DNA of 64,000 nt, taken from NCBI RefSeq assembly GCF_018131075.1, contig NZ_JAFCLS010000013.1:62001-126000 (forward strand), written 5' to 3'. The notes beneath the pieces were generated by a model. It did no database searches, had not been told where the DNA came from, and saw nothing but the letters and a program-made list of their open reading frames with translations. Position numbers and translations under genes: made by a program. This stretch comes from Bradyrhizobium sp. JYMT SZCCT0428. Its GTDB lineage: Bacteria; Pseudomonadota; Alphaproteobacteria; Rhizobiales; Xanthobacteraceae. This document shows, one piece after another, positions 26,308 to 35,050 of this stretch. Each line of letters begins with the position of its first letter. The first letter of the stretch is position 1.

Positions 26308-26904
26308 TCATTTCTTGCCTTGCGGATAGATCGTCTCGCCGCGCTTGAGCATCGCGACGAACGTTTCGACCTTCTTCTTCCGTCCGGCCTCGGTTTTCAT
26401 GTTGTGAGTCCGAAACGCCAGCGCGAAGCGGTTCTGCGCGCTGAGTTTCGCCAGCATGGCCTTTGCCTTGGGCTCGGCATCGATCGCGGCCTGCAGATCA
26501 TCGGGGATCTTCATGTCCTTGCTGTTATAGGCGCGCGCCCAGCGCCCGTCGGACTTGGCCGCGTCGACTTCCTTCAAGCCGTGATCGGTCATCCGGCCTT
26601 CGTCGATCAGCCGCGCGACGTTGTCGACGTTGATCCGGCTCCAGATGCTTTTCTTCGTGCGCGGCGTATAGCGCTGCATGTAGCTCTTGTCGTCGAAACC
26701 CTTGCGCTGGCCATCGATCCAGCCCCAGCACAGCACGACCTCGATGGCTTGCTTCGGCGTGATCGATTTGAATCCTGAATCCACCTTGTGGATCTTGATC
26801 CAGATCTCGGCTTCCTTGTCGTGGTGCTTGCCGAGCCATTTGTAGAAGCTCTCGGCGTCCTTGAACTCGCGGATCTTGTCGGGATTGATTTTAACCGGTG
26901 CCAC
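26308..26904 (-). CDS. YdeI/OmpD-associated family protein
   Basis: Cytosolic protein of 198 residues. The N-terminal region (FYKWLGKHHDKEAEIWIKIHK, then AIEVVLCWGWIDGQRKGFDD and SIWSRINVDNVARLIDEGRM) is characteristic of YdeI/DUF1905-linked proteins, and the C-terminal helical part (IPDDLQAAIDAEPKA onward, about 130-190) matches the OmdA region. Members have been linked to resistance to cationic peptides and detergents, without a defined mechanism. The 395 bp upstream to 27299 contain no gene that I can support, only the regulatory region of the next gene. Confidence 0.8.
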   Translation of the reverse strand: MAPVKINPDKIREFKDAESFYKWLGKHHDKEAEIWIKIHKVDSGFKSITPKQAIEVVLCWGWIDGQRKGFDDKSYMQRYTPRTKKSIWSRINVDNVARLIDEGRMTDHGLKEVDAAKSDGRWARAYNSKDMKIPDDLQAAIDAEPKAKAMLAKLSAQNRFALAFRTHNMKTEAGRKKKVETFVAMLKRGETIYPQGKK

Positions 26905-27193
26905 CAGCGGACCTTTGATCGGAGAATCATTCGTAGTTGAACGCTTCTATCATCGCGCACATCCACCGGGCCTCGGGAACGGTACAGCGCGCAGCCGGCC
27001 TTACTTTCCCTCGCCGATGTCGTCCAAAATGCCCCCAAAAACACCACTGGCCGTGCGGTCGCTCGCTACACATCTCCCGGTATTTTCCGGCATGTCGCGA
27101 AGCTTCCCTTTGAATTGTCTGGGGAATCGGCGCAGGGCCGTCCTTCACAAGCGGCCAGCGCCCGCTTGCCGGACACGAACAAGTGAAGATCAT

Positions 27194-27275
27194 ATCGCAT
27201 ACGATTAAATCGGACACGTTGACTTTCGATGCTATCGGGCCTTTATAGCGCGTACGCAAATAGATCGCATCCGAT
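27194..27275 (+). promoter_or_regulatory. Promoter flanked by two ATCG-N4-CGAT operator-like sites
   Basis: TTGACT (27219-27224) and TTTATA (27242-27247) are 17 bp apart. ATCGCATACGAT (27194-27205) lies just upstream and ATCGCATCCGAT (27264-27275) just downstream, exactly 70 bp apart, each an ATCG/CGAT inverted repeat. The arrangement suggests a repressor that bridges or blocks the promoter of the VOC gene at 27300. AGGGAGAAGGA provides its ribosome site. Confidence 0.55.
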
Positions 27276-27299
27276 CTAACTCACAAAGGGAGAAGGACC

Positions 27300-27959
27300 A
27301 TGACAAATGCAAGCAAGACCGCGACCCCCGCCATGAAGCTCGAGGTCGTCGTTATCCCGGTTTCCGACGTCGACCGCGCCAAGGCGTTCTACGGCAGCCT
27401 CGGCTGGCGGCTCGATGCCGACTTCGCCGACGGCAAGGGCTATCGCGTGATCCAGTTCACCCCGCCCGGCTCCGACGCTTCTGTGATCTTTGGCAAGAAC
27501 GTCACCGCGGCGGCCCACGGCTCCGCAAAGGGACTCTATCTGGTCGTCTCCGACATCGAAGCCGCACGCAAGGATTTGCAGGGTCGCGGCGTCGACGTGA
27601 GCGAAGTGTTCCACGCCGCCGACGGCGTGTTCACCGGCAAACACGAACCCTTCCTGCTCGGACGTGATCGCGCCAGCGGCCCGGACCCGGAGCGTCGCAC
27701 CTACCAGTCGTATGCTTCCTTTAGCGATCCTGATGGCAATGGCTGGCTGTTCCAGGAAGTCACCGCCCGCGCCCCCGGACGTGTCGACGGCAACACGAAT
27801 TTCTCGTCGTCGGCCGAAATCGCCAGCGCCCTTCGCCGCGCCGCGGCAGCCCATGGCGAGCACGAGAAGCGGAACGGCGGCCAGCACGATGTGAACTGGC
27901 CGGACTGGTACGCCGAGTACATCGCCAAGGAACAGGCCGGCGAGCCGCTGCCGCTCTAA
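27300..27959 (+). CDS. VOC (glyoxalase/bleomycin resistance-like) protein
   Basis: Protein of 219 residues. Residues 13-135 form one vicinal-oxygen-chelate module: VVVIPVSDVDRAKAFYGSLGWRLDADF, the strand GLYLVVSDIEAARKDLQGRGVDVSEV and YASFSDPDGNGWLFQEV with the last metal-ligand Glu. A charged tail (about 150-219, rich in Glu, Asn and Trp, with DWYAEYIAKEQAG) is additional and resembles tails seen in glyoxalases of this genus. Activity unassigned. Its upstream region carries paired operator-like repeats. A cupin/CcdA/thioredoxin run follows on the same strand. Confidence 0.84.
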   Translation: MTNASKTATPAMKLEVVVIPVSDVDRAKAFYGSLGWRLDADFADGKGYRVIQFTPPGSDASVIFGKNVTAAAHGSAKGLYLVVSDIEAARKDLQGRGVDVSEVFHAADGVFTGKHEPFLLGRDRASGPDPERRTYQSYASFSDPDGNGWLFQEVTARAPGRVDGNTNFSSSAEIASALRRAAAAHGEHEKRNGGQHDVNWPDWYAEYIAKEQAGEPLPL

Positions 27960-27991
27960 GTCAAACACCCTCAAGTCTGCCCTGCGTACCG

Positions 27992-28009
27992 ACCGGGCTT
28001 CGGCCCGGT
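27992..28009 (+). terminator. UUCG-capped hairpin after the VOC gene
   Basis: ACCGGGC pairs with GCCCGGT around a TTCG loop, 33 bp after the VOC stop. The tetraloop makes it very stable, but no U tract follows, so it may reduce rather than stop read-through into the cupin gene. Confidence 0.5.
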
Positions 28010-28052
28010 ACGGGCGGTGCTGTGAAATTCCCAAACACGAAGGAGAATCGAT

Positions 28053-28469
28053 ATGAGCAACTATCTGTTGAAGACCATGCGAGTTGTAGCGAGCGCGGCG
28101 TTGATCGCGGCAAGCGTTTTGGCGCTGCCTGCGGCGCAGGCACAGCCGTCCGGCATCACGCGAACCGACCTGCAGCGGCATGATCTCAGCATCCCCGGAC
28201 GCGAGGTCGTCCAGGTGCGCGTCGATTTCGCGCCGGGTGCGGCGTTCGGCAGGCATAGCCATCCCGGCGAAGAGATCGTCAATGTGCTGGAGGGCACGCT
28301 CGAATACGAGATCGAGGGCAAGCCACCGGTCACACTCAAGGCGGGCGATGTTCTGTTCATTCCGGCCGGTACCGTTCACGCGGCCAAAAATGTCGGCAGC
28401 GTCAGCGGCAGCGAGCTCGCCACCTACATCGTCGAAAAGGGCAAGCCGCTTCTGACATTGAAGAAGTGA
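28053..28469 (+). CDS. Exported cupin-domain protein
   Basis: Protein of 138 residues. Residues 1-30 form a signal peptide (ASAALIAASVLALPAAQA), so it is periplasmic. The cupin barrel carries the metal pattern FGRHSHPGEEIVNVLEGTLEYEI (about 68-90) and GDVLFIPAGTVHAAKNVG (about 105-122), giving two His plus Glu and a final His. AAGGAGAATC precedes the ATG. The CcdA gene follows after 30 bp. Enzymatic role, if any, unknown. Confidence 0.84.
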   Translation: MSNYLLKTMRVVASAALIAASVLALPAAQAQPSGITRTDLQRHDLSIPGREVVQVRVDFAPGAAFGRHSHPGEEIVNVLEGTLEYEIEGKPPVTLKAGDVLFIPAGTVHAAKNVGSVSGSELATYIVEKGKPLLTLKK

Positions 28470-28499
28470 CGGCGACCGCTTCTCACGAGGAATACTGCG

Positions 28500-29201
28500 A
28501 TGATCGACATAGCCCTCGCCCTGGCGGCAGGACTGCTGACGGCGGCGGCGCCGTGCATCCTGCCGCTGCTTCCGATCCTGCTCGGCACATCGATCGGCCA
28601 GCAAGGCCGGTTGCGGCCATTGTTCATCGTGAGCGGTTTCGTCATTGCCTTCTCCGGCTTCGCGCTGCTGTTCAGCGCGTTCCCAACGGTGCTCGGGCTG
28701 TCGCATGACAGCTTGCGCAAGATTTCCATCGTGCTGCTCGGCAGCTTCGGTGTCCTGATGCTCTGGCCGCAACCCTACGAATGGCTGGTGGCGCGGTTGA
28801 GCGGCCTGCTCTTCCACGCGGATGACGCCGTGCCGGCTGCCGGACCGGGCAATTTCGGCGGCCTCGTTCTCGGCCTCTCGCTCGGCGTGTTGTGGACGCC
28901 CTGCGCCGGGCCGGTGCTCGGCTCCATCCTGACGCTGATCGCAACGTCCGAAGACCTCGCACGCGCCGGCGTGCTGCTCGTCACCTACGCAATCGGCGCG
29001 GCCCTCCCGATATTGCTGATCGCTTATGGCGGACAATACGCCACCACCCAGATGCGCAGGCTCGTGGCCTACACGCCTGCCCTGCAGCGCAGCTTCGGCG
29101 CGGCGGTACTGCTCGTCGCGTTCGCTTTCTACACGCAATGCGACACCATCATCACGGTGTGGCTCTCGGACTTCTACCCGAACCACCAAACAGGACTATG
29201 A
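28500..29201 (+). CDS. CcdA-family membrane thiol-disulfide transporter
   Basis: Inner-membrane protein of 233 residues with about six helices that carries reducing power from cytosolic thioredoxin to periplasmic partners. The redox cysteines are C19 in AAPCILPLLP and C135 in LWTPCAGPVLG, both in Pro-flanked CcdA motifs. The stop overlaps the start of the thioredoxin-like gene (ATGA at 29198-29201), so the two are translationally coupled and almost certainly a redox pair. Not the full-length DsbD type. Confidence 0.87.
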   Translation: MIDIALALAAGLLTAAAPCILPLLPILLGTSIGQQGRLRPLFIVSGFVIAFSGFALLFSAFPTVLGLSHDSLRKISIVLLGSFGVLMLWPQPYEWLVARLSGLLFHADDAVPAAGPGNFGGLVLGLSLGVLWTPCAGPVLGSILTLIATSEDLARAGVLLVTYAIGAALPILLIAYGGQYATTQMRRLVAYTPALQRSFGAAVLLVAFAFYTQCDTIITVWLSDFYPNHQTGL

Positions 29202-30184
29202 CCATGCGCAAGCTTCTCACCGTCATTGTGCTTCTGATTGTCGGTTTCCTCGTCGTCGTGCAGTTCAGCCCGTCGCTGACCCGCGGTGAGCAAACCACAT
29301 CGAGCGAGCGCCGCACCGCGCCGGAATTTGCCGGGATTTCGGCCTGGTTGAATTCGCCGCCGCTGACGCTGGAAAGCCTGCGCGGCAAGGTCGTGCTGGT
29401 GCAGTTCTGGACCTATTCCTGCATCAACTGCGTGCGCACCCTGCCCTATGTGACCAAGTGGTACGACACCTACAAGGACAAGGGTTTCGTGGTGGTCGGC
29501 GTGCACACGCCCGAATTCGCCTTCGAGCGGGAGACGGCGAATGTCGAGACCGCCATCAAGCGCTTCGGCATCAAATACCCGGTTGCTCAGGACAATCAGT
29601 ACCGGACCTGGCGCGCCTTCGATAATCAGTATTGGCCGGCCGGATACCTGATCGACAAGTCCGGCACCATCGTCGCGACGCAGTTCGGCGAAGGCGGCTA
29701 CCAGCAGAAGGAGAACACGATCGCCCGCCTCGTCGGCGAAGCCACGCCGTCCGCGCAGGCCAGTGATCCCGATCTCGCCGGAATCGAAACGCCCGAACTC
29801 TATCTCGGGTCGGAGAAGAACGACGGCGCCATCGTGGCCTCGCAGGATTCCGCAGCTGGCGAGCGATCCTACGCGCTGCCGGACAGCGTGCCGCAAGGTC
29901 GCTTCGCGCTCGGTGGCGGTTGGAAGCTGGTTGGCGACAGCGCCACCGCCTCGGCAGACGGTAGCGAGATCGTGCTCCGCTTCAACGCGCCCAAGGTCAA
30001 TCTGGTCGCGGGCAGCGCGTTGCCGCAAGCGGTCTCCGTCACCGTGGACGGCATGCCGCAACCGCCGGTCACCGTCGATGGAAGCCGGCTTTATCCCATC
30101 TACAGCGGCAGCAGTGGCGAGCATGTGTTGCGCCTGATAGTGCCCAAGGCCGGCCTGAGCGCTTACAGCTTTACGTTCGGTTGA
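29198..30184 (+). CDS. Membrane-anchored thioredoxin-like protein (DipZ C-terminal type)
   Basis: Protein of 328 residues. An N-terminal anchor (5-24) places it in the periplasm. The thioredoxin/TlpA domain spans about 40-190 with the CINC active site (C75, C78) in FWTYSCINCVRTLPYV. The C-terminal 130 residues form a beta-rich region like the carbohydrate-binding-like end of mycobacterial DipZ. Together with the upstream CcdA it reconstitutes a split DipZ system for reducing exported proteins or peroxides. The gene overlaps the amidase gene tail to tail by 22 bp. Confidence 0.85.
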   Translation: MTMRKLLTVIVLLIVGFLVVVQFSPSLTRGEQTTSSERRTAPEFAGISAWLNSPPLTLESLRGKVVLVQFWTYSCINCVRTLPYVTKWYDTYKDKGFVVVGVHTPEFAFERETANVETAIKRFGIKYPVAQDNQYRTWRAFDNQYWPAGYLIDKSGTIVATQFGEGGYQQKENTIARLVGEATPSAQASDPDLAGIETPELYLGSEKNDGAIVASQDSAAGERSYALPDSVPQGRFALGGGWKLVGDSATASADGSEIVLRFNAPKVNLVAGSALPQAVSVTVDGMPQPPVTVDGSRLYPIYSGSSGEHVLRLIVPKAGLSAYSFTFG

Positions 30185-31575
30185 TCGGCTAGATTCGGTC
30201 GCGCGCCGCTGGCGCAGGCCTGTTCGACGCAGCGGCTGGCGCGGAGGATTTTCTCCTCGCTGAACATCGGCCCCACGATCTGCAGGCCGATCGGCAAACC
30301 GTCGACAAATCCGCACGGCACCGAGGCCGCGGGCTGGCGGGTGAGGTTGAACGGCCACGTCAATGGCGTCCAATCGAACCACTGGGGAAAGCGCGCCGGA
30401 TCCGGCGTGTCGACGCCGGCGGCGAAGGCTGTGATGGGAATGGTCGGCGTCAGCAACAGATCATAGTGCTGATGGAAGTGATGCATCTGCTGGCTGAGCG
30501 TGCGCATGTCGGCATAGGCCGCCTGCAATTCGCTCGCCGAAATATCCTGGGCGGCGATGACCAGCCGCAGCAGACCCGGATCGAGCGCCGCCAGTTGCTC
30601 GCCCTCGAAGCCCCGCACCACCGCAGCATGCGATGCGCCCCAGATCACTTCCAGCGCAGGCTGCGCCGCGGACAGATCCAGATCGACACTATTCACATCG
30701 GCGCCGGCCTTCACCAGCGCATCAATGGCCGGCTGCATGCCGGCGACGATTGCAGGCTCGGTGACCGGGAAGCCGAGATCGGGCGACCATGCGATCTTCA
30801 TTCCCGCCACCCCCTGGTCGAGGCCGTCGAGATAGTCGATGCCGCGATAGGGAATGGCGAAGGAATCCCGCGCGTCAGGCCGCGTCAGCACGTTCAGCAG
30901 CAGCGCGCTATCGGCGACGTCGCGCGACAGGCCGCCATAGACCGCGAGCGTACCCATCGGCCCCAGCAAATTCGGCACCACGCCGTAGCTCACCTTCAAG
31001 CCAAACACGCCGCTGAACGCCGCGGGGATGCGGATAGAACCGCCGCCATCGCCGCCGGTGGCCAACGGCACGACGCCCGCCGCAACCAACGCGGCCGAGC
31101 CCCCGCTGGAGCCGCCGGGCGTGCGAGAAGTATCCCAGGGGTTACGCGTGACGCCGGTCAGCGGGCCGTGCGTAATCCCCTTCCAGCCGAATTCGGGCGT
31201 CGTCGTCTTGCAGAAGAACACCACGCCGGCCTCACGCAGACGCGCGACACCGGGCGTATCTTCCGCGCTGGGCGCCGTTGCCGTCGAATGCGAGCCGATG
31301 CGCATCGGCCAACCCTTGACATGTCCCGTGTCCTTGATCGCGACCGGCACGCCGTCGAGCGGTCCGATTGGTTCACCGCGACGCCAGCGTTCCGCCGACT
31401 CCGCAGCTAATCGCCTCCCCTGCGGCTCATCCAGCAGGCACGTGGCATTGAGAGCCGGATTGACCGCGTGCAGTCGCCCCAGCGTCGCTTCCAATACATC
31501 GACCGGCGACAGCTCGCCCTTGGCGAAGCGCCGGGTCATCTCGCGGGCGGAAAGCCAGTTCAAATCGTCGGGCAT
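30163..31575 (-). CDS. Amidase-signature family amidase
   Basis: Hydrolase of 470 residues with the Ser-cisSer-Lys triad: K81 in PVAIKDTG, the serines of PGGSSGGSAALVA (156-157) and nucleophile S180 in GGDGGGSIRIPA. The signature spans about 70-200, and the C-terminus closes the fold. It hydrolyses a carboxylic amide; it could equally be an aryl-acylamidase or an AtzF/GatA-like enzyme, but the absence of gatB/gatC nearby argues against GatA. The next gene on the strand, the CMD protein, is 8 bp upstream, so they form an operon. Confidence 0.87.
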   Translation of the reverse strand: MPDDLNWLSAREMTRRFAKGELSPVDVLEATLGRLHAVNPALNATCLLDEPQGRRLAAESAERWRRGEPIGPLDGVPVAIKDTGHVKGWPMRIGSHSTATAPSAEDTPGVARLREAGVVFFCKTTTPEFGWKGITHGPLTGVTRNPWDTSRTPGGSSGGSAALVAAGVVPLATGGDGGGSIRIPAAFSGVFGLKVSYGVVPNLLGPMGTLAVYGGLSRDVADSALLLNVLTRPDARDSFAIPYRGIDYLDGLDQGVAGMKIAWSPDLGFPVTEPAIVAGMQPAIDALVKAGADVNSVDLDLSAAQPALEVIWGASHAAVVRGFEGEQLAALDPGLLRLVIAAQDISASELQAAYADMRTLSQQMHHFHQHYDLLLTPTIPITAFAAGVDTPDPARFPQWFDWTPLTWPFNLTRQPAASVPCGFVDGLPIGLQIVGPMFSEEKILRASRCVEQACASGARPNLADQPNVKL

Positions 31576-31583
31576 CGCGCGGC

Positions 31584-32135
31584 CTACTCGGCCGCTTCAC
31601 GCGCGGGGACGCTCGGCTCGATATCGCATTGCAGGATATCGGTGAAGCGATTGAATGCGCCACACAGCGAGATGCGCCAGGTCAGTTCGACAATCTGGGC
31701 TTCAGAAAAATGTTCGCGAAGCCGGGTGAAGATTTCGTCGCGAGTCTTGCTCCAGTTATTGTTCACCGCAACGGAATATTCGACCACGAGCTTGTCGACG
31801 GCGTCGAGTTCCGGATGGTCCGTGTAGTCGAGCAGCCGTTCGGCGCCCTCCTCCGATACGCCCTGGATCGCCAGTTTCGGCGCGTGGTGCGAAACGCAAT
31901 AGTCGCACTGGTTCAACAGGGACACCGCGACCAGCGCGATCTCCAGATGGCGCTTCGACAAGGTGCCGCTCTCGGCGAGATCGACCAGCAGCGACCAGGT
32001 ATGCTCAAAGATCGGCGGCCGGTGCGCCATCACGCCCGCCTGGTTCTCGAACGCGCCATAGGTCGTCATCTTGTCCCACAGCGGCTGCAACTCGGCAGGC
32101 AGATCGTTCTTTGTCTTGATCGACACACGTGACAT
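31584..32135 (-). CDS. Carboxymuconolactone decarboxylase (AhpD-like) family protein
   Basis: Small helical protein of 183 residues. The redox/proton-relay motif CDYCVSHH (C77, C80, H83, H84) is present, as in AhpD-like alkylhydroperoxidases. LSKRHLEIALVAVSLLNQ precedes it, as usual. The ATG at 32135 has AAGGA seven bases upstream; the longer frame to 32270 is not homologous. It precedes the amidase by 8 bp. A peroxidase role is plausible but not provable, as many CMD proteins have other chemistry. No gene is seen in the 177 bp before it. Confidence 0.84.
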   Translation of the reverse strand: MSRVSIKTKNDLPAELQPLWDKMTTYGAFENQAGVMAHRPPIFEHTWSLLVDLAESGTLSKRHLEIALVAVSLLNQCDYCVSHHAPKLAIQGVSEEGAERLLDYTDHPELDAVDKLVVEYSVAVNNNWSKTRDEIFTRLREHFSEAQIVELTWRISLCGAFNRFTDILQCDIEPSVPAREAAE

Positions 32136-32312
32136 GAATGTATCCTTGGGGAAGTTGGGGATCGGCGGGGCGCCCTGTTTCGAGGTGATGTTGCCACAAC
32201 CCGGCGGGTTTGGCGCTACGCGCCGGGTATGCCTGACCTGTCCGTGGCGAGTGGCCTGCGCGCCGATCAAGCGGTTTGAGACGCCGTCGCAGAGCTGATG
32301 TGCGAGAGATAA

Positions 32313-32987
32313 TCACCCTGATCCGAAGCCCTCGGGCTGCGAGTCAGGAACGTGAGGGTACAACAGCTTTTCGCTGCCGAGCCGCCGGATCATTTCGTTT
32401 CGAGAATGCCAATAGAGATCAAGATCCGTGCTGTCTGAATATCGGCCGGACGGCGAGAAAAACCCGTTGGCCTGCCAAGATCCAACATCGAGTTTCGCAA
32501 GCAAGTCGCAAGCCCCTTGAACCGCCCATGTCCGATAGCGCGCGCAAGCCGGCGTCCAGCGGGTTCGATCACCCAGGTTGGCATCCACCAGAACCAACCG
32601 ACCGCGATTACGAATCGCGGCGTCGTCCGGGAACCACTCGGTGTAGAACGTCAGGCCCGATACAAGGTCGTCTGCCGTGGGCTCTCCGGCATGACGGATC
32701 AAAACAGCTTCGTCAAACGGCGACCAATCGGAAGCCAAACAATGCGACACTCCACAATCCTGCATCAGCCCAAGGCGGGCAAGCATGTCACAGGGGGCAT
32801 TGAGGTTGTTTTCGCAGGCGTGAAGATACACCAGCTTCCCGTCTATCTCTTCGCCGCACAGCCCCCACAATATGCGAGCGATCTGCGTGGCCAGGCTGGC
32901 ATATGTCCTGTCAGAGTGGTTCGTCATCGTCATCATGAGCCGATCCGCAGCAATTTCAATTGTCCGGCCGCCATCAATGGCATTCAA
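32313..32987 (-). CDS. Hypothetical protein in the DUF1963 operon
   Basis: Protein of 224 residues that I do not recognise. It has no signal peptide or membrane segment. Features: cysteines scattered through the middle (about 44, 58, 66, 78, 83), Trp-rich stretches (SDWSPFDEA, YTEWFPDD, TWAVQGACDLL) and an acidic N-terminal half. Its start overlaps the end of the DUF1963 gene by 14 bp, a typical operon junction, so the two proteins probably work together. Shorter starts at Met 18-20 are possible. Confidence 0.65.
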   Translation of the reverse strand: MNAIDGGRTIEIAADRLMMTMTNHSDRTYASLATQIARILWGLCGEEIDGKLVYLHACENNLNAPCDMLARLGLMQDCGVSHCLASDWSPFDEAVLIRHAGEPTADDLVSGLTFYTEWFPDDAAIRNRGRLVLVDANLGDRTRWTPACARYRTWAVQGACDLLAKLDVGSWQANGFFSPSGRYSDSTDLDLYWHSRNEMIRRLGSEKLLYPHVPDSQPEGFGSG

Positions 32988-34611
32988 GGAGTATCTGCGC
33001 GCTTGAGAAGTTCAGCGCTTTCAACTCGTCCGGTTTCAGGAAAAAATAATAGGCGCCGGAATCGCCCCAGCTCCATTGCATGGCGTCATCGCTCGCGATC
33101 TGGAACAGCAAGAGTTCGTTCGTGGGGCCGATTCGGGCATCCGACTGGACACCATCGTGATAACCGCCCATGCGATGCGGCCGGTTGTGATGGAGGCTTC
33201 GCCAATGCGGCTCGAATTCCGCAAGCACGGCCCGCGGGATCAAGGACCGACGCGCGGCATCCACATAATAGTCGGCCACCAGTTCGCGGACGCCGGTGCG
33301 CAGACCGAGATCGGCAGAGAGTTCTTTCTCCCAGAAGCTGACATGAAGCCGTTCGCCATCCCTGTCCACCCAGAGGTAATTCCAGAAACGGAAGGTGTCC
33401 AGCCGCAGACGTGTCTTGAGCGTTTGCCAGGCCTCAATCGGCATCGGGCTGTCGAGATCATGGCCAAGAACGGCGGATCTTTCGCCGGCAAGCCGGTCCA
33501 CGACTGCTGCGCGCCAATGCCGAAGGTCGCGGTTGGACTGGCGCAAATAGGCGATGATCGAGTCCGGCGTCGAGTGGCGCGCCAGGAAAGCAGCCAGCGC
33601 TTCGCGCCGCGTCCTCCGCACCTCGGCCACCGCAATCGTTTGGACGCGGCGCAGGCGCAGCGCCTCGTCTTCCGGCTCGGGACCTTCGAGCAAGGGTCGC
33701 GACGAGGCGGTCCACTTGGCGTCATCCGCATCGACCGCGGCGAGGATGGAGCCGATATAGCCCGGCTGGTTCAGCCGCTCGACAAGCTCGCTTGGAAGCC
33801 GCAACTCATCCATCGGTGTGGAGCACGCGCGTTCAATGCTGTCGAGCACGTAAAGCGCGCCGCGCCAGGTGAAGGGCACGGGGTCGGACGGCCTTTCCCG
33901 GTCAGGGGCGACGGGCTGTCCCGCATAGAGAATCTGCGCGAAATCGTCCGGCGCGACCACCGTTCGGTTGCCTTCTTTGGTCAGTGTGTTGGCAACGACA
34001 ACCAGGTCGACCGGCCAGCGCCGCCAGAGCGTCGGCACCTCAGCGAGCGAGCGGCAATAGCCGTAGCCCGGATCGGTGTAGACGCCGTCATAGACGGGGC
34101 CGAGTTCGAACGGCGGCTTCCGCTCGGGTCCCAGCGTATCGACATGGAGGATGCGAAAGGCGTCGGGTTCTTCGGGCGCGCCTTGATTGGGATCGACGAA
34201 CAGCAGCAGCCAGCCCTCACGCGGTCCGAGCCCGCCCCAGAGTTCGGCGGGCAGGTCGGCACAGGCAATCTGCGCGAGGAAATGCAGCGGCCGCTCGCCC
34301 TTTTCCGGATGCTCGGCGGAAATCGACCGCGGCCATTCGACGTGATCCGGCATCATCGGCAGGCCGCCGAGCCATGATCGCGGTGCTTCGAACCGCGGCG
34401 GGACCTGCCGCCGCAGGATGACGGAGACGGTTTCGCTGACGCCGGCAGGTGGACTGACGGGGACATTGCGCATCGGCTTGGCCGGATCGTCGCTACGGGT
34501 GCCAGACGCGATCGACCTCGCCTGCTCCGCTTCTTTGGCTCGCCGGAAACGGCGAAAGTCCCAGATAATAAACGCCGCGGCGCAAACGATCAGCAATTGC
34601 CACCAGGACAT
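32974..34611 (-). CDS. Membrane-anchored DUF1963 protein
   Basis: Protein of 545 residues. Residues 3-18 are a single N-terminal membrane anchor followed by a basic stretch (RRFRRAKEAE), so the rest is probably cytosolic. The DUF1963 core, about 70-200, has WLGGLPMMPDHVEWPR and PLHFLAQIACADLP; a second, similar segment ends with MGGYHDGVQSD and ELLLFQIASDD (about 470-525). DUF1963 proteins (YwqG-like) have no established function. It overlaps a hypothetical gene downstream (14 bp) and a small membrane protein gene upstream (22 bp), giving a compact three-gene operon. Confidence 0.8.
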   Translation of the reverse strand: MSWWQLLIVCAAAFIIWDFRRFRRAKEAEQARSIASGTRSDDPAKPMRNVPVSPPAGVSETVSVILRRQVPPRFEAPRSWLGGLPMMPDHVEWPRSISAEHPEKGERPLHFLAQIACADLPAELWGGLGPREGWLLLFVDPNQGAPEEPDAFRILHVDTLGPERKPPFELGPVYDGVYTDPGYGYCRSLAEVPTLWRRWPVDLVVVANTLTKEGNRTVVAPDDFAQILYAGQPVAPDRERPSDPVPFTWRGALYVLDSIERACSTPMDELRLPSELVERLNQPGYIGSILAAVDADDAKWTASSRPLLEGPEPEDEALRLRRVQTIAVAEVRRTRREALAAFLARHSTPDSIIAYLRQSNRDLRHWRAAVVDRLAGERSAVLGHDLDSPMPIEAWQTLKTRLRLDTFRFWNYLWVDRDGERLHVSFWEKELSADLGLRTGVRELVADYYVDAARRSLIPRAVLAEFEPHWRSLHHNRPHRMGGYHDGVQSDARIGPTNELLLFQIASDDAMQWSWGDSGAYYFFLKPDELKALNFSSAQILLECH

Positions 34612-34874
34612 GCTCCCCCCTTCAGTATCCGGTTGGGGACTGAAGCCGCGCGGGCAGGAATGGCGGGCGTGCTCGCGGGCTTATCTTGTTCGTCGCGCCC
34701 GTCACCGGGCAGCAGCGCGACCAGCACCGCCGCAACGATCCCGAGGGCAATGGCGATGAGAATGACGGCGCCCCACGGTATCCACGCGCCCGTTGCGATG
34801 CCGCGGAAGATCACCAGCGCCATCACGGCCGCGATCGTGATGGCGGCAACGTTCAGGGGCTTCAACCTGGCCAT
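34590..34874 (-). CDS. Small two-helix membrane protein, first gene of the DUF1963 operon
   Basis: Protein of 94 residues with two hydrophobic helices (about 8-24 and 31-54) and a polar, Pro/Ala-rich tail of 40 residues ending in CPGGNC. Not a recognised family. Its 3' end overlaps the DUF1963 gene by 22 bp, so it is likely co-translated and could form a membrane complex with that anchored protein. The 265 bp upstream hold two repeat-like elements and the Rrf2 control region. Confidence 0.62.
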   Translation of the reverse strand: MARLKPLNVAAITIAAVMALVIFRGIATGAWIPWGAVILIAIALGIVAAVLVALLPGDGRDEQDKPASTPAIPARAASVPNRILKGGACPGGNC

Positions 34875-34970
34875 GGTCTACTCCAACTTTAGCTTGCCGG
34901 TTGTATAGGACGGAAATATCTCGTTCCGGTTAAGGGCAACAACAAGCAGGGGCACAGGTCCGCATTCGGG

Positions 34971-35027
34971 CTTGACATTATTTCTTTAAATCCGATGTGA
35001 CTTGCCCGTCGGGTTGTTTTGCCGCAG
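34971..35027 (+). repeat. Interspersed repeat fragment, copy 1
   Basis: Begins CTTGACAT and ends in a segment reading CTTGCCCGTCGGGTTGTTTT then GCCGCAG. The segment at 44458-44514 has the same ends and the same order of motifs, so this is a dispersed intergenic repeat. Function unknown. Confidence 0.5.
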
Positions 35028-35050
35028 CCCTGGCAAATCCCTCTCCGTTG

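Noticed and set aside
27276..29189. Minus-strand 637-codon frame across the VOC, cupin and CcdA genes
   Set aside because: Spans three well-supported genes antisense and has no recognisable domain.
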